Source of the DNA: Chloroflexi bacterium HGW-Chloroflexi-4
GTDB lineage: Bacteria; Chloroflexota; Anaerolineae; Anaerolineales; Anaerolineaceae
Reading direction: 5' to 3'
NCBI GenBank assembly: GCA_002840715.1
Contig: PHBW01000001.1
Span: forward strand, 62,001 to 126,000
Length of the DNA: 64,000 nt
Both the position numbers and the translations under genes were made by a program. Shown here in pieces: positions 1-9,238 of the stretch; within the stretch, counting starts at the first letter, position 1, and every line of letters begins with the position of its first letter. The notes below the pieces were generated by a model. It was not told where the DNA came from and did not search any database. It was given only the letters and a program-made list of their open reading frames with translations.

Positions 1-735
1 AGAGCAGTAGTTGGAATTATCTCTGACCTTGGTAGCAAAGAGGATGATGCTTTAGTGATTCGTCGAGTGGAAGATTTTGCAAAATCCGCTTTAGCACTAT
101 CCAGGTTTAATACAACAGCCCACGACCCAGAATTGAAGGCTGCCCTATATCTAATTAAGAAAATTGACTATGCAGATAAGGGTGGATCCTCGAAGGTAAT
201 GCGGTTTCTATTAGAAAAAATTCGAAAAGAATTAGAAGATTCATCAGATTTTTCAAGTAAAGTTCTCTTTACCGACTATTTAGATGATGAATCCAATTTT
301 TGGTGGGGTTTATTAGCATTAATGGACCATTCCATCGAAGATTTCCAGTTACACAGTTTTAGAGGTTTATCAGGATCAATAAAAATCCTAGAAAGATTAA
401 TTAATAAGGAAAAAATAGTTACCTGTAATTATTCTGTTGCAAGAAAAGAAGCTGTATTTGAAATCCACAATGAATATGAAACAATTCTATGGATAAATAA
501 TCTTGGATTCCTAATTAGCCAAATATTAGAAAAGAACTTGTTAGAAAATTTTCCAGAAACACTAAGACAGTATGTAATTGGATTACAAAAACCATATATT
601 TTTGGCGATTCTCTTCGCCCTCGGAACAACCTCTTTTTTTGGTCATTAGAACTTGAAGTATGGGGAAGAATTATCGATTGGTATGATGGAAAGCCAAAAG
701 ATCATGTAGGAAGGCTTGTTACATTAATTAAATGA
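1..735 (+). CDS. Hypothetical protein, 5' end outside the window
   Basis: The reading frame is open from base 1, so the gene starts upstream of the window; about 244 residues are visible. The product looks soluble and mostly helical, rich in Lys, Glu and Leu, with no signal peptide or clear membrane segment. I recognise no family. It ends in an ATGA overlap with the Nudix gene (ATG at 732, stop at 733-735), so the two are probably translationally coupled. The Nudix partner suggests a nucleotide-metabolism or house-cleaning role at most; that is inference only. Confidence 0.6.
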   Translation, partial: RAVVGIISDLGSKEDDALVIRRVEDFAKSALALSRFNTTAHDPELKAALYLIKKIDYADKGGSSKVMRFLLEKIRKELEDSSDFSSKVLFTDYLDDESNFWWGLLALMDHSIEDFQLHSFRGLSGSIKILERLINKEKIVTCNYSVARKEAVFEIHNEYETILWINNLGFLISQILEKNLLENFPETLRQYVIGLQKPYIFGDSLRPRNNLFFWSLELEVWGRIIDWYDGKPKDHVGRLVTLIK

Positions 736-1244
736 TTGATAAAAAATATTATTTTTGTCCTTATTGCGGTACAAAAATCGACTTTAAAATAAGTTGTGAT
801 TTTTGTTTTTTTTGTAAGAATAATATTTACACTGGCCCTCCAATAGCTTGTTGCACACTTCTCCAAACTCATTCTGGAATAGTTTTAGTCCTTCGAAAAA
901 ACGGAATAATGAAAAATAAATGGTGTCTTCCTGGAGGGTTTATGCAATTTGGTGAAACACCATCTACTACTGCTTCTAGGGAAACAAAAGAAGAAACTGG
1001 CTACTCCGTTGAGGTTTTAAATTCTCCTTTTTGCACTATTTTTGATACGAATCAAAATCCAAATAATTCAACTTTATGTCTTGTTTTTTATGGACGGATA
1101 ATTGCGAAAAATAAAATCATTACTGAGGAAATTTATCAATCAAAAATATTCAGTCCAAATGATATTCCTTGGGAAAATCTTGCTTTTACTAGTACTGAAG
1201 TAGCTCTAAAAATGGCATTAATTAATCACAGTAAAGACTCTTAA
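732..1244 (+). CDS. Nudix hydrolase with N-terminal zinc ribbon
   Basis: 170 residues. The N-terminus carries two Cys pairs (CPYC near residues 9-12 and CDFCFFC near 22-28), typical of a small zinc ribbon as in NudC-type or ADP-ribose pyrophosphatase-like proteins. The Nudix box follows near residues 69-91: GGFMQFGE, then seven residues, then RETKEETGY. It has the G-x5-E-x7-RE-x2-EE-x-G spacing that binds the divalent metal. It probably hydrolyses a nucleoside diphosphate-X substrate in the cytoplasm; the exact substrate cannot be read from sequence. It overlaps the upstream gene by 4 bases. Confidence 0.88.
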   Translation: MIDKKYYFCPYCGTKIDFKISCDFCFFCKNNIYTGPPIACCTLLQTHSGIVLVLRKNGIMKNKWCLPGGFMQFGETPSTTASRETKEETGYSVEVLNSPFCTIFDTNQNPNNSTLCLVFYGRIIAKNKIITEEIYQSKIFSPNDIPWENLAFTSTEVALKMALINHSKDS

Positions 1245-1536
1245 TAAAAAGAAATTCACTAATTACTTTTTTATAATAATGCTTACGATATTTTTAATAA
1301 CAATGGGATATGCGAAGGAAAATAAATACCGAAGGATTTACTCAGGCTATCCCGGAGCAAACTCATGGGTTATTCTTGTATGCTGAAAATTTTTCCGCAT
1401 ATTAAATTTCTTTTTTTTGAGAATTCCTAACTTCTCCATTGTAAACTAGGAACCTAAATTTTAATATATCCATAATAAATAAAAAGAAACTAATTTATTT
1501 ACTTTTCAGGCTTCACCCCGCTTAATGTCACTCCAA

Positions 1537-1722
1537 AAAAGTGTGCAATTCTGTGCAATTTGTGTGCAATTTGATGCTTTTTATGTACCAAAATTCCTTC
1601 TTGCTCCCATATATGTGCATTCAAAGAAATTCGTAACACCATATGTGCTGGGTGCAAGAAAAGCCTTGAACTTCGAATCAGTAGGTTGCGCGTTCGCGAC
1701 GCGCCGGGGGCGCAGAAACACC
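1537..1722 (+). repeat. Dispersed direct repeat, copy R1
   Basis: This stretch is clearly similar to 15177-15343 in the same orientation. Both copies begin with aaaaGTGTGCAATTCTGTGCAA. Both share GATGCTTTTT, then GGTGCAAGAAAAG, then TTGAAC, then AGGTTGCG. R1 has an extra ~12 bases giving three near-tandem TGTGCAATT units. Its 3' part (about 1680-1720) resembles a T-arm and acceptor end of a tRNA (GCGCGTTCG followed by a GC-rich end), as left by islands that integrate into tRNA genes. No complete tRNA can be folded. Confidence 0.7.
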
Positions 1723-1763
1723 CTAAATGTGGTTGAAACGAAGTTAATAAATACTATATATAC

Positions 1764-1800
1764 GGAAGAGAGAGTCTGCTAACAACAGACCTTCTTTTCC
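1764..1800. terminator. Putative terminator hairpin
   Basis: GTCTG (1774-1778) and CAGAC (1785-1789) pair around a short loop, flanked by GGAAGAG and CTTCTTTTCC that extend the stem with a bulge. A T-rich tract follows. It lies 3' of repeat R1 and may mark the edge of the island. Confidence 0.45.
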
Positions 1801-2097
1801 TATTTTTTAAGACTTGCTTTTTTTGATTTTATGCCACATCAAACTTCTTCATAAAGTATAAACCAGGTGACAATCACCAATAAAGGTAAGACCGATCATC
1901 AAAAGTTTGTGCTATATTAAAAATTTTGTTGACACAACAAGAAAATGAATATGCCTGATTCTTTTTACATTGCAATTTTTTAAAGTCTGTTTAAAATCAT
2001 AAGACTACATGATATTGAGAGAATAATGTATCAGTATGTTTTTCTATTATAATTTGTTGCAAAAACATTCTACTATAACCCTCTGTCAATAATCAGG

Positions 2098-3363
2098 TTA
2101 TTGATTAGTCAAAGTAGTTATTATTCGGTCTGATTTAGCTTCAAGTGTGGCCAACCAAGCTAGAACTCCACCGATAATGAACAAAACCAGATTCAAAACG
2201 AAAGGCAGCGTCTTGTTCACCGCCGAAAGGTTGCCCGCGATCCATCCAAAGGGGGTGGTAATGATGATCACGGCAACATACAAAATGGATTGGATGCGCG
2301 CCCGCTCCTCTGCCTCAATGGTCAGAACGATAAGCTGGTCCACCAATGGATTCAATGTAGCCAGGCAGCAGCCTTCGAGCACAATACTGATGATAAGCAA
2401 AAAGTACCCATTGACCGGGGTCAGAATGAGCAATAGCTGGCTTATTGCAAATCCCCAAAAACCCAACACCATGGGTACTTTGTAATGGAACTTTTTCAAG
2501 CGTGGAGAAATCACAAAATAAAAGAAAAGCATGATCACAGAGTGAACAAAGGCAAAAATCGAAATGTTGTAAACCGCAATTTTGATCTTTTCTGTGACGA
2601 TTACCGACCAGAATGTGCTGTTGATCATCAAACAAATGCTCATGATCAACATGATTCCGGCGGTATAAAGTGTTTTGGGGGTGTGCAATACCTGTTTAAT
2701 AATCTTGCCGTATCCACCCATGCCGGTGAAGATGCTTTTACCCTTCATCTCCTCCATACGGATCAAACCCTGCCTGGTCTCGCTGGTAAGCTTGTATGTG
2801 ATGAAAGCTTTTGCAGTAAAACAAATGGCAGCAAATAGGTATAAAATGCGCATAGTGGGTATAAGTGTCAAAGATTTAATCAAAACCCCCGCGATGGGAG
2901 CAAAGAATGCAGAAAGCAGCCCGGCAATGTACACCCACGAAAAAACATCAATCAATTGGTCAGGGTCAGTATCTTCCACCGCCAGACACATCCACGAATT
3001 TTGCGGAATTCGGATAAAGCTGCTGAAGATGGCCGCTCCCAGGAAATACCAGAAATTTTGAGCCGCAGCCGAAATAAGCGCCGGGATAACATAAGACACC
3101 AGGTCAAAGACCAAGGTTGCCATACGGCGGCCAAGTTTGTCGGTGATCGTACCACTGAAAATGGCTAGAACAAGCTGCACTGCCCAACTGATACTGACGG
3201 TCAAACCAATTTGAGCATCAGTGACTCCCAGAGCGATCATAAAAACGGAAACATAGGGCGCATACAGGTTTACCGGTATCGCATTTAACGGTTCTGGATA
3301 CACGCATCCCCGTGCGTTACCCTTGAAATTGACTAAGGAATGGAACAATGGATGAGTTTTCAT
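2098..3363 (-). CDS. Major facilitator superfamily transporter
   Basis: 421 residues with about 12 hydrophobic segments and the inter-helix 2/3 motif near DKLGRR, the usual MFS signature. There is no signal peptide. It lies at the 3' end of the glycoside operon, downstream of GH31 and separated from it by a strong hairpin (3401-3429), so it may be expressed at a lower level. In context it could import or export a mono- or disaccharide produced by the hydrolases; the substrate is not evident. The start at 3363 gives a short cytoplasmic leader before helix 1. Confidence 0.85.
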   Translation of the reverse strand: MKTHPLFHSLVNFKGNARGCVYPEPLNAIPVNLYAPYVSVFMIALGVTDAQIGLTVSISWAVQLVLAIFSGTITDKLGRRMATLVFDLVSYVIPALISAAAQNFWYFLGAAIFSSFIRIPQNSWMCLAVEDTDPDQLIDVFSWVYIAGLLSAFFAPIAGVLIKSLTLIPTMRILYLFAAICFTAKAFITYKLTSETRQGLIRMEEMKGKSIFTGMGGYGKIIKQVLHTPKTLYTAGIMLIMSICLMINSTFWSVIVTEKIKIAVYNISIFAFVHSVIMLFFYFVISPRLKKFHYKVPMVLGFWGFAISQLLLILTPVNGYFLLIISIVLEGCCLATLNPLVDQLIVLTIEAEERARIQSILYVAVIIITTPFGWIAGNLSAVNKTLPFVLNLVLFIIGGVLAWLATLEAKSDRIITTLTNQ

Positions 3364-3400
3364 AATGCTTTCTTTGGGCGCATAATGTGCGCGTTAAATT

Positions 3401-3429
3401 ATCCCCCATCCAATATGTGGATGGGGGAT
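3401..3429 (-). terminator. Strong hairpin between GH31 and MFS genes
   Basis: Perfect inverted repeat with arms ATCCCCCATCC (3401-3411) and GGATGGGGGAT (3419-3429) and a 7-base loop. On the minus strand it comes right after the GH31 stop (3443) and is followed by an AT-rich run, so it can act as a partial terminator or mRNA 3'-end stabiliser before the MFS gene. Confidence 0.65.
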
Positions 3430-3442
3430 ATCATTTCAGTTT

Positions 3443-6241
3443 TTATTGAATCTTAATGATAGATTGTGTCGATCGGGCTGCCAGTACGATCGTTATAACT
3501 TTCAATTTCTCATCCCAGGTCCAGCCTGAGCTGGCGGGAGTCCCTGTCAGATCAACTCTTTTTTGCAGCAAGACACCATCAACAAGAACGACTTTGGGTT
3601 CGTCGGCAACGATCATCAGTTGCAGATCAATTTCGGAAGCATCAATATGGTAAATCGTTTCGGACTGGCCGGAAATTGTTGTTATTTCTAGTAATACTGA
3701 TCTCGAATCAGCCAAAATAATTTTTTTAGAGATCGAATTCACGCCAGGCCAGGCAATTAAGGTCAAGACTTCAACATGATTACATAAATTACCCACTGGA
3801 GTGCATAGTTCACCGGTGTGGTTCAGATTGAGGGGCAAAATGCTACCCTGTCTTTGATAAACTGGAATACGATCCATAGGAACATTGACCGTAAGTTCAA
3901 TAGGCCCTTGCAGGATCTCACCCGTCCAGAAATCGCGCCAGCTGCCTTCTGGCAGATAGACCGGTAAATCTTCAACACCTTCCTGAGTCACCGGAGCAAC
4001 CTGCAGATCTTCACCAAAGAAGTATTGGCTGGCATACTGTCGGCATTTTTTATCTTTGGGGTAGACCAACCCCATGACCTTTATCAAAGGCAGTCCGGTC
4101 TCGCTGCACAATCTCGCCTGGTCAAGCACGTAAGGCAGCAAATTCATGCGCAGATTGGCAAACATGCGGAAGATAGGTATAACCCGCAAATCGCCAGTCT
4201 TGTTTTGAATATTCCAGGGGGTGCGATCGCGGTGAGTTCGATCAACTTGGTAACCATCCGAGTGGTATTGCATGATCGGACAAAAAACTGAAAAAGCCGC
4301 CGCCCGCAGATAAAGTTCGCTGGTTGGAATCGGTCCGGCAAAACCGGCGATATCCCAACCTACAAAAGGTAGGCCGCTGATACCCACATTCAGCATTGCT
4401 TGCAGGGTAGCTCTAAAGGCTTCCCAGGTGGAGTTTTCGTCTCCGGCCCAATGGCTGGGGTAGGTTTGCGACCCAGTATAACCAGCCCGGCTGAAGAGCA
4501 CGAAATCGTCACCACGCAGCTTTTGCATCCAGCGGTCATAAGCCCCTTCGTAATCCACAGGGTATTCGTTGATGGCGTCTATACCGCGTTTACCATTGAA
4601 AAAGCGTGTTTCGGGATCCCAGATATGCTCGCCGCCGTCGGATTTCCAGCCATCCACGCCAAGTTCTTTCACTATGTAATCACGTTTTGAAAACCACCAA
4701 TCCACTGCCTCGGGGTTGGTAAAATCTAACACCAGGCTGTTTTGGAACCAGGGCATATGTTTTTCTACGCGATGTGGGGTGCCATCTGATCTTTTGACCA
4801 CATAGCCTTTTTCTATGGCGTAGGCTTGATCGGCTAAGTTTAACCTGTCATCGAAATGTTCGTGGCTACCCTGAGATTTTATGGTGGGGTTTTGCCACAA
4901 GACCAACCGTAAATCATTCTTGTGGAGTTCATCGACCATGGATTTCAATTCTGGCCAACGGCTGTCGGCCGCAAATGTAAAATCTGAAAGTTTGCAAGGT
5001 TCAGAAGAGGGTTTGATTTTGTATTGGGCGTCATTCCAAATATAGAAATTGGATTCATCACTCCAGGCTTCGATCACCAACACACTTGCAGGGATTTGTA
5101 GTTTTTGTGTTTCATGCAACTGGTTGAGCACTTCTTTCTGACTGTTCCAATCATTGCTGCTCATCCACAGACCAAACACCCAGCTTGGTGGTACTTTAGG
5201 TTTGCCCGTGGCCAGCGTGAAGGCTTTGACGTTATCGTAAGGATTGGGCTGTAGAAACCAGGTGAGATCCAGATGTTCATCGTCCTCTGCTCTGCCTTCA
5301 AGGTACCATGAGTCAGGGTTTGCGGCGGCCAAATCGAACTGCGCTTGGCGTGAGGTTTTCAACCACATGCCGTAGCCGCGCGAAGACACAAAGAACGGGA
5401 CGGGAATATAAGTTCGTCTGCCCTGGCTTGTATATTGACCGTAGACATAATTATCCAAATGACTGCCGCGTTGGTCTAAAGCATTGAAGCGTTCACCGAA
5501 GCCATAGAAAGCTTCATCAGATGGGCTTTCGAATTCCAGGTGATACTCGAGAATATGTCCAGTTTGGTCAACCAGCATCTGAAGCGGTCCTTTACTCTTG
5601 ATCACCAGTCCATCAGAAACACGTGTTATTTCAAGCCTGAACGGATTCTCATAGAGATTAAATTGGAGATCTTTCCAATCAGTGGAATAAATAGACTCTA
5701 ATTTTGAAGATAACTGACCCGATACACGTTCGGCAGACAGCTTAATGGCAAGAGTGTTCAGTGCTTCATGAACCAGGTTGAAAGTTAACGCCAGACCCTG
5801 TCTTTCAGTTGCTAGTTTCAGCTCAAGTTTTTCTTTACCCTCGGTTACTTCTATCAATGAGGTGATATTTACCCAGGTATTGACGTGAAAAAAGTATTCT
5901 TCACCCGTGAAAATTTGAGCGCCAGCTTTTGCACAGAAATGATAATTGATCTCTTCACCACCCTTGAAAGCCGGTAGAAGTGCTTGCCAATATGAATTGA
6001 CTTCATCTTGTGAGGTAAATGCAGCATCCACATGATGGATCTCGGAACTTTCTTTGTCGATCCATTCGCACCACAAAGAATCAATCGCCCGGGCTGAATC
6101 AGTCTCGACGTTTAAAAAAACCGGTGTTCCTGTTGAAGGAAAGCGCGGGGCTCTTTCATAAGGCAGTGGAATATAAGGATGCAGTTCACCATATGGGTCA
6201 TGCCGCAGTATAGTAGTATTTGAAGTGGGTGAAGTGTTCAT
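3443..6241 (-). CDS. Glycoside hydrolase family 31 (alpha-glucosidase/alpha-xylosidase type)
   Basis: 932 residues from the ATG at 6241; a longer frame to 6325 would overlap the GH15 gene. GH31 landmarks: DGWKSDGGEH with the nucleophile Asp, and HWAGDENSTWEAF with the acid/base Asp, in a (beta/alpha)8 barrel. An N-terminal beta-sandwich and C-terminal beta domains flank it. There is no signal peptide, so it acts in the cytoplasm on imported oligosaccharides, releasing sugars from non-reducing alpha-linked ends. It starts 5 bases after the GH15 stop. Whether the substrate is gluco- or xylo-configured cannot be fixed from sequence. Confidence 0.9.
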   Translation of the reverse strand: MNTSPTSNTTILRHDPYGELHPYIPLPYERAPRFPSTGTPVFLNVETDSARAIDSLWCEWIDKESSEIHHVDAAFTSQDEVNSYWQALLPAFKGGEEINYHFCAKAGAQIFTGEEYFFHVNTWVNITSLIEVTEGKEKLELKLATERQGLALTFNLVHEALNTLAIKLSAERVSGQLSSKLESIYSTDWKDLQFNLYENPFRLEITRVSDGLVIKSKGPLQMLVDQTGHILEYHLEFESPSDEAFYGFGERFNALDQRGSHLDNYVYGQYTSQGRRTYIPVPFFVSSRGYGMWLKTSRQAQFDLAAANPDSWYLEGRAEDDEHLDLTWFLQPNPYDNVKAFTLATGKPKVPPSWVFGLWMSSNDWNSQKEVLNQLHETQKLQIPASVLVIEAWSDESNFYIWNDAQYKIKPSSEPCKLSDFTFAADSRWPELKSMVDELHKNDLRLVLWQNPTIKSQGSHEHFDDRLNLADQAYAIEKGYVVKRSDGTPHRVEKHMPWFQNSLVLDFTNPEAVDWWFSKRDYIVKELGVDGWKSDGGEHIWDPETRFFNGKRGIDAINEYPVDYEGAYDRWMQKLRGDDFVLFSRAGYTGSQTYPSHWAGDENSTWEAFRATLQAMLNVGISGLPFVGWDIAGFAGPIPTSELYLRAAAFSVFCPIMQYHSDGYQVDRTHRDRTPWNIQNKTGDLRVIPIFRMFANLRMNLLPYVLDQARLCSETGLPLIKVMGLVYPKDKKCRQYASQYFFGEDLQVAPVTQEGVEDLPVYLPEGSWRDFWTGEILQGPIELTVNVPMDRIPVYQRQGSILPLNLNHTGELCTPVGNLCNHVEVLTLIAWPGVNSISKKIILADSRSVLLEITTISGQSETIYHIDASEIDLQLMIVADEPKVVLVDGVLLQKRVDLTGTPASSGWTWDEKLKVITIVLAARSTQSIIKIQ

Positions 6242-6246
6242 GAAGT

Positions 6247-7383
6247 CTATCCTTTGTTTAGTGCTTTCATTAAGATAATGTACATCGCATGTGACCATGT
6301 AAGTGGTTTGGCGATGGGTCCCCATTTTTTAGCCCAGGGAGCATAGTATTCCGGATAGAGCACATAGTCACTGACCTGTTCGGCCAACCAGCCGTTTTCG
6401 TCTGCTTGCGATTCAATCCATTCACAAAGCGCCTGAGCTTTATCCACTTGGTTCAAAGAAGTGTAGTACCAACCCAACCAAGCGGTAAGCAATATCCATT
6501 CGCCGCCTCCATAATAAACATCGTCCATGTATCGATAGACTCCACCCCCGTGTCGATGCAATTCTTCTTCAATAGCTTTAATGGTGGCCAATATGATCGG
6601 ATCATCGGGCATGAACATCTGGTACGGGATAGCTACTGCCATCAAACTTGCATCCACGCCATTATTACCAACCAATTGGGTGTCGGACTTAGTATCAGGA
6701 GGGCAGAAATATTTTACCAACCGTCCATCTTTTACAGCAAAATCTAAGATGAACTTCCGAACTTCATCTGCCAAGTTATCCACTAGGATATTTTTATGTG
6801 AAAATCCCCCTGAATGAGCTAGTTCACCAGCAGCATGAAAACCAGCATAAACAGTTGAAAGCGAATAGGTATGTAAAAACTCTGGGTGTTCTTCCCAACA
6901 ATCGTAATTAGGGAGTTTCCATACAAGTTCTAGATAACGAACTGTGATTTCAATGGGCTCTTTAAGTTTTTGAAGGATATCAATTTCTCCAGATTTTTTA
7001 ATGTGTTCATTCAGTGCCCAAAGCCATGTGCCATAACCGTCAATCTGGAAATTTCCCCATGTATCATCGACATAAACTTCCTCACCGTCCATTGTAAATC
7101 GGGTATGCAACAAATCATCCTTGCCCATTGGTAAGCCTTCAGCCATGCGAAATCTGGCTTCATCGACCTTGTAGCTGAATCTTTGAATAGTCCGACCAAC
7201 CCAGCAAAAAAAAGCGGAGGCACTTTCGTATTCTCCGGCAATATCCATTGCATGCGCAATGTAACTGCCATCCCGCAACCAACAATATTGGTATGTTGGA
7301 AAGTTTTTTGAGGCTAAGTAAGCACCGGTCTCAGATTGATGTTGTTTAATAATTTGAATACTTTTTTCAAATAGAATTACCAT
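6247..7383 (-). CDS. GH15-like glucoamylase/glucodextranase-type hydrolase
   Basis: 378 residues from the ATG at 7383 (a TTG 6 bases upstream is less likely; GAAGGGA precedes the ATG). Family features are YCWLRDGSY near the N-terminus, GNFQIDGYGTWLWAL mid-protein, a DCWEEHPEF segment carrying the likely general acid Glu, and GGEWILLTAWLGWYY near the C-terminus. It has only the (alpha/alpha)6 catalytic domain, without the N-terminal beta-sandwich of many bacterial GH15 proteins, and no signal peptide. It would hydrolyse imported alpha-glucans or related oligosaccharides in the cytoplasm. It lies between the importer permeases and GH31 in one operon. Confidence 0.82.
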   Translation of the reverse strand: MVILFEKSIQIIKQHQSETGAYLASKNFPTYQYCWLRDGSYIAHAMDIAGEYESASAFFCWVGRTIQRFSYKVDEARFRMAEGLPMGKDDLLHTRFTMDGEEVYVDDTWGNFQIDGYGTWLWALNEHIKKSGEIDILQKLKEPIEITVRYLELVWKLPNYDCWEEHPEFLHTYSLSTVYAGFHAAGELAHSGGFSHKNILVDNLADEVRKFILDFAVKDGRLVKYFCPPDTKSDTQLVGNNGVDASLMAVAIPYQMFMPDDPIILATIKAIEEELHRHGGGVYRYMDDVYYGGGEWILLTAWLGWYYTSLNQVDKAQALCEWIESQADENGWLAEQVSDYVLYPEYYAPWAKKWGPIAKPLTWSHAMYIILMKALNKG

Positions 7384-7390
7384 AACCAAC

Positions 7391-8248
7391 TTATCCCTTC
7401 AGACCCGTAAACTTAAAACTTTGCACAAAATACTTTTGAACAGCAAAAAACAGCAGAATTATTGGCAATAGAGTAAGGATGGCTCCTGCCATAAGTAATG
7501 TCCAGTCTGTATAATATTCACTCATTAAATAAGATAGACCTAATTGAAGCGTTCTTTTAGAAGCCGAATTCAAGACAATTAAAGGCCATTGAAAATCATT
7601 CCATATCCCTTGAAATGCCATTAATCCTAATGTTGTTAAAATTGGTTTTGAATTTGGTAACAAGATATGCCAATAAAACATAAAAGGATTGCATCCATCA
7701 AGTTTTGCTGCATCTTCCAATTCTGATGGAAAAGAAAGAAAGAACTGCCTCATCAAGAATGTCCCAAAGGCACTACCAACCGCTGACAATATTAATGCCC
7801 AATGTGTATTAATTGCTCCTAAATTCTTCATGACGACAAAATTGGGAATCAATAAAACCATGCCTGGAACCATCATAGTTGCGATGTAAAAAAAGAATAG
7901 TTTGTCACGACCTGGAAATTTAATTCGGGCAAAAGCGAATCCAGCTAATGATGAAGTTGCTAATTGGCCAAATGTAACTAATAACGCCACTTTTAGCGTA
8001 TTTCCAGCATAGGTTAATAGTGGGATCCTAGCCCAAATCTGTTTGTATGCAGAAAAATCGGGAGGAAATTGGATCCAAAAAGCAGAATGTGAAAAAACAT
8101 TTTCTGCGCTTTTAAGTGAAGTGATTACACTCCATAGAAATGGGATAATCATTGTAATAGCACCAAACACAAGAAAAGTAACCGCTATGGTTTTGATGAT
8201 TTGGCCTTGAACTATCTCTAACCTAGAATTTGTTTGCTTAGGGGACAT
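7391..8248 (-). CDS. Carbohydrate ABC transporter permease (MalG type)
   Basis: 285 residues, six predicted membrane helices, and the EAA loop near EDAAKLDGCNPFMFYW that contacts the ATPase. It is typical of the second permease of CUT1 sugar importers. It begins one base before the stop of the MalF-type gene. No ATPase is encoded in the cluster, so a shared MsmK-type ATPase elsewhere is likely. Confidence 0.9.
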   Translation of the reverse strand: MSPKQTNSRLEIVQGQIIKTIAVTFLVFGAITMIIPFLWSVITSLKSAENVFSHSAFWIQFPPDFSAYKQIWARIPLLTYAGNTLKVALLVTFGQLATSSLAGFAFARIKFPGRDKLFFFYIATMMVPGMVLLIPNFVVMKNLGAINTHWALILSAVGSAFGTFLMRQFFLSFPSELEDAAKLDGCNPFMFYWHILLPNSKPILTTLGLMAFQGIWNDFQWPLIVLNSASKRTLQLGLSYLMSEYYTDWTLLMAGAILTLLPIILLFFAVQKYFVQSFKFTGLKG

Positions 8249-9172
8249 TTATTCCTCACTATAAACCCAGCGTTTGCGTAAAACCCATTGGATAATTGTC
8301 AGTACCAAGATTGCAATGAAAACGATATAAGCTAGTGCCGCTCCATACCCCATATGCATATAATCAAACGCTTGTTTCCATATGTAGTAACCGATTACAG
8401 TAGTTGCGTGACCAGGTCCACCCTTTGTCATGTTATATACCAGATCAAAACTTTGGAAAGAACCAATTACCCCTGTGATTGTTACAAAGAAAATTATTGG
8501 AGAAATTAAAGGAATTGTAATTTTAAAAAATTGCTGAATGCGATTTGCGCCATCAATGGCGGCAGCTTCCAATAATTCTTTTGGAATATCTTGAAGGGCG
8601 GCAAGAAAGATAATCATATTTAAGCCCAATCCCTTCCATACAGTCACTCCAATGACTGAATTTAAAGCTATTTTTGGGTTGGTTAACCAGCGTATAGGCT
8701 CTATGCCGATACTTTCCAACATTTGATTCAATAATCCATTGTTTGCCAATATCCACATAAACATTAGACTTACAGCAACAGAAGCAGAAATTACAGGCAG
8801 ATAATACGCTGTCCTAAAAAAAGTAATTCCTTTAATTTTTTGGTTCAACAAAATGGCTAGGATTAGAGTAAATATCACATTTATTGGAACACTAACAACA
8901 GTAAAATAAAAAGTATTCAAAAAGGTTTCTTTGGCCAAAGCATCCTTGAGAATATTTTGATAATTCTCTAATCCGATAAAACTTGGGGCACTTAATATAT
9001 TCCAATCCGTAAGACTCATATAAAACGAAAAGAAAACCGGAATAATTGTAAACAATAAAATGATTAAGAAATTTGGAGAAATCAAAAAGTATCCCCAAAG
9101 TGCTTCTTTGATTTTATTTTTTTTTGACCAGTTTGAAGATGGAGAAATTTGTGATTTTGAATCAATAGCCAT
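8249..9172 (-). CDS. Carbohydrate ABC transporter permease (MalF type)
   Basis: 307 residues with six hydrophobic segments and the EAA motif (ELLEAAAIDGANRIQQFF). The N-terminus has a short polar stretch and then a first helix near residue 30, as in MalF/UgpA-type permeases. It pairs with the adjacent MalG-type permease and the lipoprotein encoded upstream to form a CUT1 importer. Confidence 0.9.
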   Translation of the reverse strand: MAIDSKSQISPSSNWSKKNKIKEALWGYFLISPNFLIILLFTIIPVFFSFYMSLTDWNILSAPSFIGLENYQNILKDALAKETFLNTFYFTVVSVPINVIFTLILAILLNQKIKGITFFRTAYYLPVISASVAVSLMFMWILANNGLLNQMLESIGIEPIRWLTNPKIALNSVIGVTVWKGLGLNMIIFLAALQDIPKELLEAAAIDGANRIQQFFKITIPLISPIIFFVTITGVIGSFQSFDLVYNMTKGGPGHATTVIGYYIWKQAFDYMHMGYGAALAYIVFIAILVLTIIQWVLRKRWVYSEE

Positions 9173-9188
9173 GAATCACCTCAGCAGC

Positions 9189-9223
9189 AATGGGATGAGA
9201 ATCTAAATGACTCTCATCCCATT
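9189..9223 (-). terminator. Hairpin between binding-protein and permease genes
   Basis: Arms AATGGGATGAGA (9189-9200) and TCTCATCCCATT (9212-9223) pair perfectly. On the minus strand it follows the binding-protein stop (9239) and precedes the MalF-type start (9172). Such hairpins often keep the binding-protein message more abundant than the permease message. Confidence 0.6.
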
Positions 9224-9238
9224 ATATTTTGAAAAATA

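Larger units (their letters stand above)
1245..2097. other. Intergenic region with a repeat copy, no convincing gene
   Basis: About 850 bases between the Nudix gene and the stop of the MFS gene. It contains repeat copy R1 (1537-1722) and a terminator-like hairpin (1764-1800). An 85-codon frame at 1525-1782 lies on top of the repeat. Its translation is not protein-like, and the equivalent sequence at 15.2 kb is not open, so I do not call it. The rest is AT-rich with nothing I recognise. Confidence 0.6.

Noticed and set aside
1670..1722. Possible tRNA gene
   Set aside because: Only a T-arm/acceptor-like 3' end can be made out; no D-arm or anticodon arm pairs upstream. Treated as part of the repeat.
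1525..1782. 85-codon open frame
   Set aside because: It lies on the R1 repeat, its composition is not protein-like, and the matching sequence at 15.2 kb is not open.
2147..3168. Several plus- and minus-strand frames inside the MFS gene
   Set aside because: They are shadows in other frames of a well-supported membrane protein gene, with no ribosome-binding sites.
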